Assembly (NCBI GenBank): GCA_013399875.1
Contig: VXAZ01006320.1
Coordinates: 1,143,148 to 1,207,147 of the forward strand
Length of the DNA stretch: 64,000 nucleotides
DNA from: Gymnorhina tibicen
Lineage: Eukaryota; Chordata; Aves; Passeriformes; Artamidae
Direction: 5' to 3'
The position numbers were made by a program, and so were the translations under genes. The notes under the pieces were generated by a model. It was given only the letters and a program-made list of their open reading frames with translations. It was not told the origin of the DNA and ran no database searches. Shown here piece after piece: positions 30,435 to 59,800 of this stretch; positions within the stretch are counted from its first letter, which is position 1; every line of letters starts with the position of its first letter.

Positions 30435-33400
30435 CCCCCGGCTCCGCGCGGGATGAGGATGCTGCCGGGCTGACAGCAGGAGGGGATGCATCTGGTTCAC
30501 TGCTTCGCACGTAGAAATCCTGGGATGTGCCAGCAGCCGCCCCAGGAAGCTGCTCCCCTGGGGGAGGAGAAGAGCTGGTGTTGAAGGGGTGAGGCTTTCA
30601 CTCTTCCAAGGACGGGGGTGGTGAGGCAAGAGCATCCCACGTGGGTCCTAGCGCAGCCTGGCTCGTTTTCAGTGCGTCTGGGACATTTTAACTTTTTAAG
30701 CTAACTTTGTATCGGGTCTGCGCTGCCCCAAGTCCCTGTTGTCCCGCTCCTTCCTGCTGGTGTGTCTAGCGTTGCCGGGGCTTGGGAAAGGGGTGTGGCA
30801 TTTTGTGATGTGCTTCGTGCGGGCTTGGGTGCAGGAGATCGGTCTGTGGGGGACTGTGGTGCCTGACTCGGTGCTGCCAGAGTAGGTGGGAGGCACCGGT
30901 CACATGGCCACCAAGTCCCCTCCACACAGGGTCACTTCTCTTGCCTTGATGTTGGTTTGGGTAAAGATCTCCAGCCCTCCAATGCTGGGCCGGCAGAGAG
31001 GAAATAAGACAGTATTAATGAAGTACTAACATAAAACTAATGGTTTGGGGCAGCAGGAGGAGAGGAGTGTGGCACGTGTTGGTGGCAGAGACCACCTTGG
31101 TGCTGCCATCCATCCACTCAAGCCCTCCTGCTGCCAGTGGCTGAGTTGGGTCTTGGCGATGCTGTTGGCCTCCCTGGCTGGCTGCCTCCCCAGTGTTAAG
31201 CTTGATGATGCTATTGAAAATTCCTGTTGCCTGCTTTTCCTTTGGGGTTTGTTCTGATATTTTTTTTTTTTTAAGAGGGGGGGGGAGGGGAGCTATTTTC
31301 CAGTTGGGGTGTTGGGGTTGGTTTTTTGGGGGGGGTTTGTAGTAACAAAGGGAAAAAAGACTTTTTCCATGCAATTTGTACTTAACCAGAGAATGTTACA
31401 TGGTGCCACTTGGATGAGTGGCTTAGATGTGGAGAGGGCTAGAGCTTTGTTTAGTATGAGAATAGCGCACACGGTAGGATAAGCTAGAATAAGATGAGCA
31501 GAGCTGTTTAAAATACGGGCCTCAAGTTGTTGGTGGCTTGGTAGCTGGACTTGGAAGCTGGGGTCCTCTGTGGACTGCTGCTGGTGGGGTGCTGGAGGCA
31601 TTCCTGCCCTCCTTGCCCTGGATGTCCTCCGAGACTGCAATGTGTGGCTGTGGCCTGCCCGTGGCTGCGTCTGTATATACTTGACTGTTAGCAGCAAGTG
31701 GGAGCTGCTGCCCCAGGGCTCTTGCGGGGGAGATGGATGGGGCAAGAGCCGGGGCTTGCAGGTGCCAGCCTGCAGAGCCACCCCCCACCTGTAGGGCTCC
31801 CTCAGCTGCCGGTCCCCCATGGCAGATGGCTGGTGCAGGCTGACTGACCTCCTTTCTCTTGGAAGGGCTCCCTTCCCCTCCTACCTCTCCTCACTGGCAC
31901 TGCGCTGTTCTCTGAGCCCTGGCTGCCGGAGCAGGAGGGGGAGTTCTGCCTGCAGTGGGCATGTAAACCCTGCCTGTACTGTGGGGATGGGGGGAGGCAC
32001 AGCAGGGGTTTGCAGGAAGGAGGATGCACAGGGACCTTCCCCAGGCTGAGGAGTGCCAGGGCCATCTGCCCCTCCACCTCCCGGCTGCCTGCATCACATA
32101 ATTTGGCTCATGTTCTTGGATGCTGTTAACAGCCTCCAGCTTTTGTGTTGTGTTTCATTGAAAGAAAAGCTAAAGGTCAGTGTTTCAGCCCTGTCCAGGG
32201 CTGGTATCGTCCTTCCCCTGGCACCATGAGAGCGCCATGTATTGATTCCCACTCTGGTGGTCTCTGCTTGAAGCACTGTAAGCACAGAGGGGAAGGGGAA
32301 GGGGCTGAAGAAGTGTCTCCTTTCAGCATCCCCTGATGGCCATCAACCAGAGCTGCTGAGCCTTGAATCCCTCCATGCCAGCCTGGGAGGGTGAGGATGG
32401 TGGCAGCACATCCCTTCTGAAGGGATCTCCTTGCTCCAAGCAGGGGAAGTGAGCCCAGGGGGCACAGTCCTGTCTCCAGCAGGTTAAAATTACCCCGTGG
32501 AGCCTCTTGCAGAGCTGGGAGGCCCTGCTGCAGGGAGAAAGCTGACCTGGAGCCAGATCCAGGGACTATAAATTCTCTCCTATATTGAGCATAGTCTTAA
32601 TTCTTGGCATCCACAGCCAAAGTTATTTTAAACTTGTCTACAGCTGCCCGCTTGCCTTGGAGTCATGTCCATGAGTGCACTGAGCACACGGAGCTGTGCT
32701 TTTATGAATGCCTAGACCTGTTCTGGGCTCGGCAGACCAGCTCCTGTATTTATTTGAATCATAAAGAGAGAGCAGAGATGAAGCTCTCCCTTTTTCTCAC
32801 CTTTCTCTGGCTGCTGGAGCAAGTGCCATAACCATGAGCCCGGGAAAACCCCTTTTCTTACGTTCCTTCTGGCTCCCTGGTCTCTGGCTTGGACTGTGAG
32901 GGCAGATAAGGTCTTTGCCCAAGAAAAAATTATTTTGTGGTAAATCAGGCATGCTGGTGAGAGGCAGGAAAGGTGATCTCTTCCCCTGAGAATGGAGTTG
33001 TAGTGGGATCTCTGCTCCTTCCACGTGGGTGTTAACTGCTGTGTCTGGGTTAGGGAGCATTTGGCTTTACAGGGCAAGCGTGCCCTGTGCTTTGGACATG
33101 GAAATCTGTGCTGTTGTAAGTAAAACTCCCTGGAGACACCAGTGAGAGCTCATCCTGGGGCTTCCTGCTCTTTTCTAGCTGGTTTTGGAGGCCTCACCCT
33201 GCCATCTGTGTGAGGATCCCCAGGAACATATGCTGAGGCTACATGTGGGTTTTCAGCCCCCAAATTCAGCATCAGTGCTGAGCTGCAGCCCGAGCACCTG
33301 CACCGAGTGCCCAGGGCCGCTGGCTCTCCAGATTGTAGCTTGCAGCATTTCTGCAGCACTTCCCAAAGCTGCAGAAGAAGAGAGCACATAAAGCTGCTTC

Positions 33401-33740
33401 AGCATGTGCTTCTCTGCCCAGGGCTATTTAATCCTAGAGCTGATGCTGAAGATGAGCCTGGTGAAGCAGGAGAAAAGCAGAACAGCTGTGGGAGCAGATT
33501 TCTCCTATTTACTCCATTTCCCTTCTCTATTCTCCCTCCTTCTCAGTTTGCCCTACACACATGTTACAAATTAGCCCTGCAGAAATAGATGGTTACAGAC
33601 AGGAGTTTGTGTTTGATGCTGTAGCCTGTTGCAAATGCTGCACTGTTTTGTTCCTTTTATTTTCTAATCAACAGATTGTAATTTATGCCTATGCAAGAAA
33701 AAAAAAAAGACCAAGACAAATAAATTCTATCAGAACTGCC
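30435..33740 (+). other. SUN2: SUN2 3'UTR and flank
   Basis: No further coding exon follows the stop. The first canonical AATAAA on the + strand is at 33719-33724, which would make a 3'UTR of about 3.3 kb. Shorter forms using variant signals (for example CATAAA near 32760) are possible. A T-rich run and G-rich runs sit at 31259-31340. Confidence 0.5.
33719..33724 (+). terminator. SUN2: Candidate distal SUN2 poly(A) signal
   Basis: AATAAA preceded by an A-rich stretch and followed by GT-rich sequence (GTGGTTTGGATGTTTTGT). Confidence 0.5.
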
Positions 33741-33744
33741 CAGA

Positions 33745-35030
33745 GTGGTTTGGATGTTTTGTAACTCTTATTTGCTGTTGGGAATGATGTACAGCGATTC
33801 GTGTAGCTCTTCTATGCAATTTTATGGCAAATCCTTATTTTTGAGCCTGGTGTACTAACTCTAGGGCCAGCAGTTGTCACCTTGTCATTGAGCAGGCTCG
33901 AGGATGCAAAAACTGCTTGAAACAATGGTGAAAACAAGACTTACTCCTAAAACCTCCAATTCCTTGGGACTTCAGTGACTTCTACTAGACGTAAGTCTGT
34001 GATCTCATGGCTGTCCCCATCCTGCAGTCACCTCCCAAGCCTTCCCCTCCTGTGCCTTATCATGAGCAGAGCCCAGTTTGGCCCCCTGGAGCAGCAAGAG
34101 AGGTTGGGTTAGCAGGGACAAAGCCTGACCCAAAGCCCCATTCAAGGTCTCTGCATGCTTCTCTTTTCCTTAACATGGGCTGTTAATTACTCATTCAGCT
34201 ACAAAGCAAGCAGAAAGGAAGCATTTAATTTTCCTCAGCATGAGGAAGTTAAGCTAGAGCATAAAAAAGGCAGAAAAAGGGGAAATTGAACTGGCTTGAG
34301 GAGGGTCACAACCATGTCTGCTTAACCTGGGCTTGGAGGCAGGCTTGTGTTGAGGAATACCCATGCAGCTCCTTGCAGAAGGCCACCCTAGGGCCAGGCT
34401 TGCTCTCTGCTGGCCCTAGACCAGCCCATCTCCAGGAGGAGAAGAGCTGTGCGGGCCTGAGCACAGCCCAATACCTATGAAAGGGCTGTGCAGAGCAGAA
34501 AAAGCCTTTGTGAACCTCTGAGATCAACCGAGGGGACAGAAAAAGGGCTCCTTGCAAACCCTGGACAGTCCCACTGTATCTGCAGGAACAGGTGAGGTGC
34601 AAGTCCTAGCGAGGTCCCAGGGAGCAGAGCACGCAGGCGCTGCAAGCGCCGTGCCACTGCTGCATCCTCGAGCAGAGCTTTTCTCGTGGGGCTGGCCCCA
34701 AGTGATTTGCTGGAGCTGCTCTTCACGCCCACTCGTACACATCTCACACAGCACAGCTCACGCCACACCCGTGTTCTCATGTCACCGCTCTGCCACCGAG
34801 GTGCACTTCCATTTTGGCCAGAGTAAAAGCTGCCAGGGCTGTGCAGAGGCTCAGCAGCAGCTCTCCTGTGCTGGGCTATGCCCTGCCCTGCTGTCACTAT
34901 GGGCACAGCCTCCTCTTGTAGCCAGCAAAGGAACCTGGTGCCAGGCAAACCTGCTTCCTCTGGATTTCAGCCTGGGTTTCCAGAGGGACAAAAAAGTCAA
35001 GAAGACACACTTTTACTTGGAACAAACTTT
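33745..35030. other. Spacer between convergent SUN2 and GTPBP1 3' ends
   Basis: No gene or repeat recognised. It is bounded by the + strand AATAAA at 33719 and the - strand AATAAA at 35038. Confidence 0.55.
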
Positions 35031-35037
35031 TTTAAAA

Positions 35038-35043
35038 TTTATT
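35038..35043 (-). terminator. GTPBP1: GTPBP1 poly(A) signal with upstream hairpin
   Basis: TTTATT on the + strand is AATAAA for GTPBP1. Immediately upstream in the transcript (35048-35071) is a perfect 7-bp inverted repeat AGATCAC/GTGATCT with a 10-base loop. The 3'UTR would be about 2.15 kb. Confidence 0.65.
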
Positions 35044-37192
35044 TTATAGATCACACCAGCCTGAGTGATCTGTAAATGCTGGTCACAAAAGAGAGATCAC
35101 ACCACCTCCTTTGCACAAATTGAATTGAACCTTCTTTCAGTCTCGGCAGTCTCCTTCATTTGGAGCACAAGGAATGGAGAAAGAGAAAACCGCCTGGAGC
35201 TCCCTGCTCCCCTCAGAAGCAGAGGGCAGTGAAATCAGATGCAGTTTGATGCTGCTACAGGGCCAGAAGACAAACAAGCCAGGCCCTCGTGCCCTGCTTA
35301 GCCACACCTCACACCCCCTCACAATGCGGGTGCTATTAGTGTTGTAGCCGCCTATAGTTCCTCCCTCGCCAGGAGAGTGCTGGTATTTAGGCACATAGCT
35401 TGGAAAAGGACTGTCTGACCTCCCCCTTCCACCCACTGCAGTCTCTAAGGCAAAGGGCCCTCGTCTCCAAAGCACGTTTCTCACCTCTCCCGTGCCGCTT
35501 AATGCTCTTGGAGTGCTGGTGTTGGCAGCGGGAGATGCGCTCTGCCACTCAGCCGGCCTGGATGCCTAACCCCGAGTCACAAGGTGAACTGGAATGAACT
35601 CCACACAGGTGACACAGAGTGAGGAACAGGAACAACCCGCTAAGGAGGGACAGAAACTTTGCAGTCTCCCTCTAATTAAAATAAAAGTCCTTCATTGGAG
35701 GAGGAAGCCCTCAGAGAAACCGAGCCTGACCGCGCCTGCTGGGGAGAGCCATGATTTGCTGAGGATGCCACCTCCTCCTCAAAATGCTACCACGCTCCCA
35801 GAGCTCACCACAAGCCAGCAGAGGATAATTCCTGTCCTCACCGGAGCCAAGCGAGGAGGCAGGGTTAGAAGAAAAGAGATCAAAATAAGCAGGGAATCAA
35901 TCACTTGGAAAAACTCATTAAATGGTTAAAAAAACCATTCCAACAGTAATTTGTAAACTGTCCTTGCAGGGCCTTCTTGGAGAAGCCAGAATTTCTCATT
36001 AAGAAAAGTAAAATCTTACAAAAAATTAAATGAAAGTCAGACAAATTACCGCGTACTTCCCACCTTGAAAGCAATTCTATAAATTTGGTACCAATTAATC
36101 ACTGCCCTCTTTGGCCAAGAGGGAGGAAGACAAATCCTACCTCTGCCACGGCAAAGTTTGGCCAGTGAGTTCCAAAAAGGTTTTGGAAATCTTGGAGTAA
36201 ACACAATCAAGGGGAGGTCATGTTAGCCTGGTGTCTCTGTTCCAAAGGTATCTCACCACCTGTGACCTCTGTCCGTCGAGGTGAGAAGGCTTTCTCTGGC
36301 TCAAGGGACGGACTGAGTGCTCCTGCACTATTCTTTAATACTGCCAGTGGAGCTGCTGCAGCCTTGAGGGGCAGGTTAGATTTGCTCCAGTGTGCACTGA
36401 ACAAACACTAGGAAAAGCAGCACGATGGGAAGGGGAACAGGGTGGGTAAGTGTCTGCGCATTTAACTCTGGTGCTAGTCAAAATTTTAAGTGCTATCAAC
36501 ATTATTTGAGGACACTGAGCATAGGATCCCTGAACTTAACATCAACAACTGCTTCCCAATTTGTTTCCCTGTTGGATCTCCAACTAAGGAGCCTTCTCAC
36601 CATCTCCTTCAAACTTCAGTCATTAAAATATTAAATTAAATCCACTTAGAAATAGTTTAAGAGGGAGGGAATCCGAAACATTTTTGGCACGAGGCCACAG
36701 TGGTGATGAAACGATGCTCCATGGAGCCATCCTAAACAACCTGTTTTAACCTTTGCAAGTCTGAAATTTCAGGCATCTGATAACCCCTGGATCTGAGACA
36801 GCCAATAGGGGAGAGCAGCAAGTCCTGTGGACAGAAAGGGGTGAGGGAGGAGGGAGGCAACTAACTGGCTCTTTGCAGCTCTATCCAGACTCTCCTCTCA
36901 TCTTCATGCACACAAAATATAATAAAAACTAATAAGAATAAAAACTAAGCCCATGATGTACAAAAATGTGTCGACAGGGGGAGGAGGAAGGTGTCAGTTA
37001 CTCAGTTCTCTGTCTTATCACCTTCATTAGCTTATAAATTATGCTCCTCTCCATTGCTTCCTGCAGGGAGGAGGGACGATTCTTCTGCAGCCAATCAGCT
37101 GGGATGGGTTTTGGTTTATGCTGCTCTGGATCTTTTGGATAAGAAATGAAGGGAAGGGGAGGAATTCCTCAGAGAGAGGATGAATAAGAAAT
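35044..37192 (-). other. GTPBP1: GTPBP1 3'UTR
   Basis: It runs from the GTPBP1 stop codon at 37193-37195 to the distal poly(A) signal. No other gene is seen. AT-rich stretches near 36610 and 36905 are the only compositional features noted. Confidence 0.6.
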
Positions 37193-54847
<17,655 letters not shown>

Positions 54848-54952
54848 CTTCCCTTCCCTGCCCGGCCCTCCGCCCCTCCGCCCCGGCACCGCCCCCCGGC
54901 CCGCCAAGGCGGCGCCCGCCAATCACCGGGGGCGCAGCGGCTAAATTTGCAT

Positions 54953-54966
54953 GTTACCATGGCGAC
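54953..54966. promoter_or_regulatory. X-box-like RFX site
   Basis: GTTACC-AT-GGCGAC, a near-palindrome matching the RFX-family consensus at nearly every position, about 105 bases upstream of the GTPBP1 start codon. Confidence 0.5.
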
Positions 54967-55025
54967 AGCGGGTGGAGTACTGATTATTCATGAGGCTAGG
55001 CCACGCCCCCTCGAAGCGCGCGAAG

Positions 55026-55289
55026 CCAATGGGAGAAGCACTGCCAGCTCGGCTTGTTTTCTACACATACACACACACAACAGAGCCCGCTCGACGTGTC
55101 CGGGACCCGCTGTCCAATAGGAGAGCTGGTCTTCGTGACAAACAACCTTGACAGCCAATCGAATAAGGGACCTCGAAGGCCTGGGAGGGACCAAGTGCTG
55201 CACCAGAGTCCGCCCTGGTAGGTGGGCATTATCTCGGGATAGCCAATGAAAAAGAGAGAATTTTTTCACTGATAGTTGTGTCAGCCAAT
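55026..55289 (+). promoter_or_regulatory. Array of five CCAAT boxes between GTPBP1 and JOSD1
   Basis: CCAAT occurs at 55026, 55114, 55155, 55243 and 55285, all on the + strand, with spacings 88, 41, 88 and 42. This is a likely NF-Y-bound bidirectional promoter core for GTPBP1 and JOSD1. The flanks of repeated boxes are partly similar (GACAGCCAATCGAATAAGGG against GTCAGCCAATGGAACAGGGT). Confidence 0.6.
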
Positions 55290-55810
55290 GGAACAGGGTG
55301 GGAGCGCGCCTGGTGTCCCTGCAGTCCGTGGGACCTGCTGTCCCAGCTCGTCGTGCCGCCCGCTCCCGGGGTTCGCGAAGGACCCCGCCGCCCCTCCCGC
55401 CCTGGGCTCCCGACAGAAAACCCCTACGCCTGCCCGCCATGCGAGCCCACAGTGTTCAGACCGCCGGCAGAGGCCGCCAGGCAGGACGCCAGCACCAAGG
55501 AGGAAACCCCTCCGGCTGAGGGGCTCTGCGGGCTGGCGGGTGACCCCTGCAGAGCTGCGAGGGAAGCTGCCTGTCCTGCTCCTCCGCCTGGCCACAGGCA
55601 CGTTCGTGGCACCACCGCAACAAGCGCCAGCCTGTGGCACAGAACGAAGCGGGGGGAGGATTTACGTTTGTTTATTCAGCGGGCGGTGAGATAGCTTTCG
55701 CTTGTGTCCCGGCTTGTTTTTACCACCGACGTCACGGGGGGCGGGGCCGACGTCGGCGCGTGCGGGGGGCGGGGGGGCGCGCGCGCGTGTGTGCGTGCGT
55801 GCGCGAGAGT

Positions 55811-55816
55811 NNNNNN
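55811..55816. other. Short assembly gap (6 N)
   Basis: Six N following an alternating CG/TG tract in the JOSD1 promoter region. Confidence 0.98.
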
Positions 55817-56015
55817 CGGTGGCGGCGGGAGGAGGAGGAGGAGGCCCGGCCCCGCGGGGCCCCTCGAACCCTCCCGAGGGGAAGGGAGGGCGCCTCGGCC
55901 CGGCAGCGAGCCCCGAAGGGCTGGGTGGGGGTTAGACGGGGGCCTCTTCTGAGCGCGGTGGGCTGCGGGGGTCGCTGGGCCTTGGTCGTGGGAAGCGGCT
56001 TCCGCACGGGTTGCC

Positions 56016-56057
56016 GTTGTTGTTGTTGTTGTTTTGGTGGTGGTGGTGGTGGTGGTT
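56016..56057. repeat. Compound (GTT)n(GGT)n microsatellite
   Basis: Six GTT units followed by seven GGT units in the JOSD1 leader region. Confidence 0.95.
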
Positions 56058-56829
56058 GTGAGGGCGTAGGGGGGGGAGGGGCGGGGTGGAAAGGTGCGAG
56101 GCAGGCCGTGGGGCTGGTCCCGCCTGCCCTACCCTCGCTCCCACGGGCTTTGTGCTGCCTCTGGTTGCTAACGGAGACTTCCCTTTGTCGGAGCGCAGGG
56201 TGACCTGTGAGGAATCGCCTTCCCCGTAGCCTGGACTTGGGTTTCTCGTGGCCTAGCAAGAAGCGGTTTCCTTTCCCGAGCTGTTGGCATCTTCCTGCCA
56301 GGACTCAGTCGTTCCCAAAGGAATGGAAGAATGCAGCTGATAAGTGTTTAACCACCCTGTGCTCCTATAGGCAGCACCAGGCGCTGGCTTCAGCTTCTCC
56401 CCTTTGGCACTTTGGGGGTGGGCCTCTCCTTGTTACCTGGTCTGGGTACCTTTTTTAGTGGCACTGTAGACCAAAGGAGATGGAAGAAAAGGAGCGATGT
56501 GATAAATTCCAGCTGTTACCTTTACACTAAGGGGAACTGTATATTTTGACATTTTAATTTTTTTTTTCTGTGGAGGGGAGGGAAATACTACATTTTATGG
56601 GGTATGGGAGGAGGGAGGAAAAATACGTTGCAGACCTTCATGTGGTTTTTAAAACCAGCTGTCAGAGGCAATTACTGAATAAACTGAAGCACAAGAGGAG
56701 GGTTTGTAAGCTGGAAGCAGCACTTGCCCATAAAAGAAAGGGGCAGTGGGCTGCTGTTGTGACTGTGGAGGCAGAAACTTCAGCCTTCTTCGTTTTTCAC
56801 CACCTACACCCCATCCACCCATCGAGAAA

Positions 56830-59800
56830 ATGAGTTGTGTGCCATGGAAAGGTGACAAGACCAAATCAGAATCGCCAGAACCATCCCAGCTACCGCCACA
56901 GCATATTTACCATGAGAAGCAACGCAGGGAGCTGTGCGCCCTCCATGCTCTCAACAATGTCTTCCAGGACAGCAATGCCTTCACTAGGGAAACCCTGCAG
57001 GAGATTTTCCAGAGGTAGGATGCTTTCTGTACTGGCATTAGCTTCCCCTTGTCCTCTCTGATTGGAGGAATTTTTGGGTGTTATTTGGGGGAAATAGAAA
57101 GAAAAGAAGGGATTCAGGCTGTGCCACTGCTTTGAACTGAATGCATCTGGTTTTTTTAACTCCAGCCTTTTTTTTTTTTTCCCCTCCGTGCAGAAATTCT
57201 TTGTCATTTTATTTGTTTCTTAACGTGTTCTGGCTGCCAGTTTTGGGTCCAAGGGCTTTATTGCAGATGCTGTCATGTGGTTGGAGTGCTGTCTTCCTCC
57301 CTACTCACCTTAATGCATCTTCTACCTGTCTTCCGTATTTTTGCCCCTGCCTTGTGTAGATAAATTATCTTGATGTTTATAATGGATTTGGGGATTACCT
57401 TGGGAGAATGAAGGCATCAGATCATCGTAAAAACCTACTGGCTTAGTACTGCAACACTTGTAAGTTTTTTAAAAATTAGGAGTTTTGCCAAATGAGTGAC
57501 TCCTTATTCTAGAGGTTCAGTGAAGTTCTTCAAATATTATGGGCTTTTTTTTTCCATACAGCAAGACCCTATGTACTCTCTCAAACTGGATTTAATTTCA
57601 GTAGCTGGATGCCTGTTTCCTGTGGCATTGCTAAATGTTTCCCAGCAGCTTCAGATAATTAATGAAGTTGAGTTTTACAGGGATGAATATAAATGATTAA
57701 TGTGGCCTGTGCAATAGCTCATATTTTGCTCAGTGTTTTTTTTATGGTGTTTTGATGCTTTATGGAAATTCTCCCGTGTGAGCCTTTCTAAGTTCTGGTG
57801 ACCCACCACTGATGAAGCTAAGTGATGATACAGGAAAAGGGCTCTCCTCTGATACTCAACCTGCAGGTGTTGTCAACATCGTGTAAGTTATGGTTGAATA
57901 GCTGTTACCAGCTGTTGCCAGCATCTTGTGTTTGTGACAGGTAGGAGATGATGCTTCATGGCAGTAGGTGCTGTGGGACAAGGCCGTCGTGGTACCCTGT
58001 GCTGATGAGCAAGGAGCTGTGTGCCTATTGCTGCTCTCATGAAAACTGGCAAATTTATGAAACTTATGGTGCTTGACTCATCAAGCTCATGCCTGTCTTT
58101 GGCACAAAAGAAATGTGGTGAAGGACAATAGCAAGTATCAGATCAAAATGCTATTCATTATAGCATTGTAGATGAAACTCCTGCTGGTGGAGTGGAGCTG
58201 GTCCATGGCAGGCTCAAGGCACTCTTTGTCCAGCGTAAACATACTGTGGTTTTGTTCCAGAGCAGCAATTGTCAGAATCTTAATCACAGCTGGATTGCTC
58301 TTGGCCTGAAGCAAACAAAAGCAGTTCATGTGGTAGAAGGAGTGTGATGATCTAATTAGTTGGCTTTCATTGTGTTTGGTGAGACAGAATTAGTGTGCAG
58401 CATGAAACCTCTCAGAAAAGACTGGATATTAATCTTGTTGGACCTCTTTCCCTAGAAGGGAGAGTTTGTCTTTTATTCCAACCTGGAGTTGTTCCATCTT
58501 AATATTCAGATCAAGATACATGGATTGATTCAGCCCCATGGTAGTATGGAAACATATATGGATATTGCTCTTGGAAATGGATGAGCTATAAGATATGCAT
58601 AAGAACAGCCACTGCCTTTCTATTTCTGTTGGGTGACTACTTGTGTGTAGCTCTTTGACCTGCCTTTAAGAAGCGTGGATTTAGTTGCCCTTTATATGTC
58701 ACTTGTCTTTCCTGTGTCCACTCATATTCTGTGTATTGATAAAGGACTCATGAATGTTTTTAATGACCTACAAAAATGTTGAGGTCTAATTTTTAAAGCT
58801 GATGTTGACAAGGTAACAAAATCACAAATAAACTTAAGCTCTCTAGCTTTTGCCACATTCCTTGGAGAATGATTGAACCACATTGCTTAATCATTAGCTT
58901 CCCTTTTGCTGCATCCTATTGTGTAAGGCCAGGGTAGTCTGATGATTATCATCTCAAGCGTATGACAAAACTTGGTCCTAGCACCCCTCTGATTTTGTAG
59001 TCTTTCCCTCTTCTTTCCTCTAAAACAAGAAATACTTTTTTGATGTTCGTCTGGCTTTTGTTGCAGGAAATATGGTTGCATGTTCCAAGTGTTGCATGGA
59101 GATACAAACAAAATCTCTTTGCTTCGCTGGAGTCTGCGTATTGAGACCTGATTAGGAAAGACAACTGCATGCAGGAATCTTGGAGCCCCTTGTGTGTCTC
59201 CAACTGGGACATTGTGTTAAGACAACATGCTGATGAAAGTTTCTGATGTAGAAAGATCAGGAGGATTATTACCTGGATTTCTGTCCAGCTTCTCCAGTCT
59301 TCCTCAGCTCAGTGGCTAGACAAAAAAACCAAACCAGAACAACAGTTTAATTCCTTGCCTAGTCAGAATCCTTCAGCTGATGATTGTGGATGCTACTTAG
59401 GTATGTGTGGGTCAATGTTGACGTGGTTCTTGGTGCAAGTTTGCTCACAGGTGGCAGTTTTTTGTTGCCTGTGCTGGCCATCTCATCACTTTTCGGGGGC
59501 TCTGGAAGTTACGTGAAACAACAAAGATAAATGTGTTCCTTCCGCTCTTGAATAAACTTGTATCTGGCAAATGGTGCTGTGAGAGGGTGCTTCTGCAGCC
59601 CAAAGGGTTTAAAGGGCTCTCTGAATTGTAAGGCTTTCCTTGCTCGCTGGCACTCAGAAGGGTTGGTAGGTTGAAGCAATGATCTTGAGGAATTAGTTGC
59701 AGCCAAGTGATCTTACTTTATGGAGACGCTGGAAGAGCTGTGACAAACTGCAGGTTCCATCTCTGTGATTAGTAAAATACAGCCCCATGGCGGATATTAA

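Larger units (their letters stand above)
55640..56200 (+). promoter_or_regulatory. JOSD1: JOSD1 CpG-island promoter and 5' leader region
   Basis: CpG-rich block with GC boxes (GGGGGGCGGGG near 55737 and 55767) and a CG/TG alternating tract (55779-55809), then six unread bases at 55811-55816. It lies 5' of JOSD1 and probably contains its non-coding first exon; the exact start and splice sites were not fixed. Confidence 0.55.
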
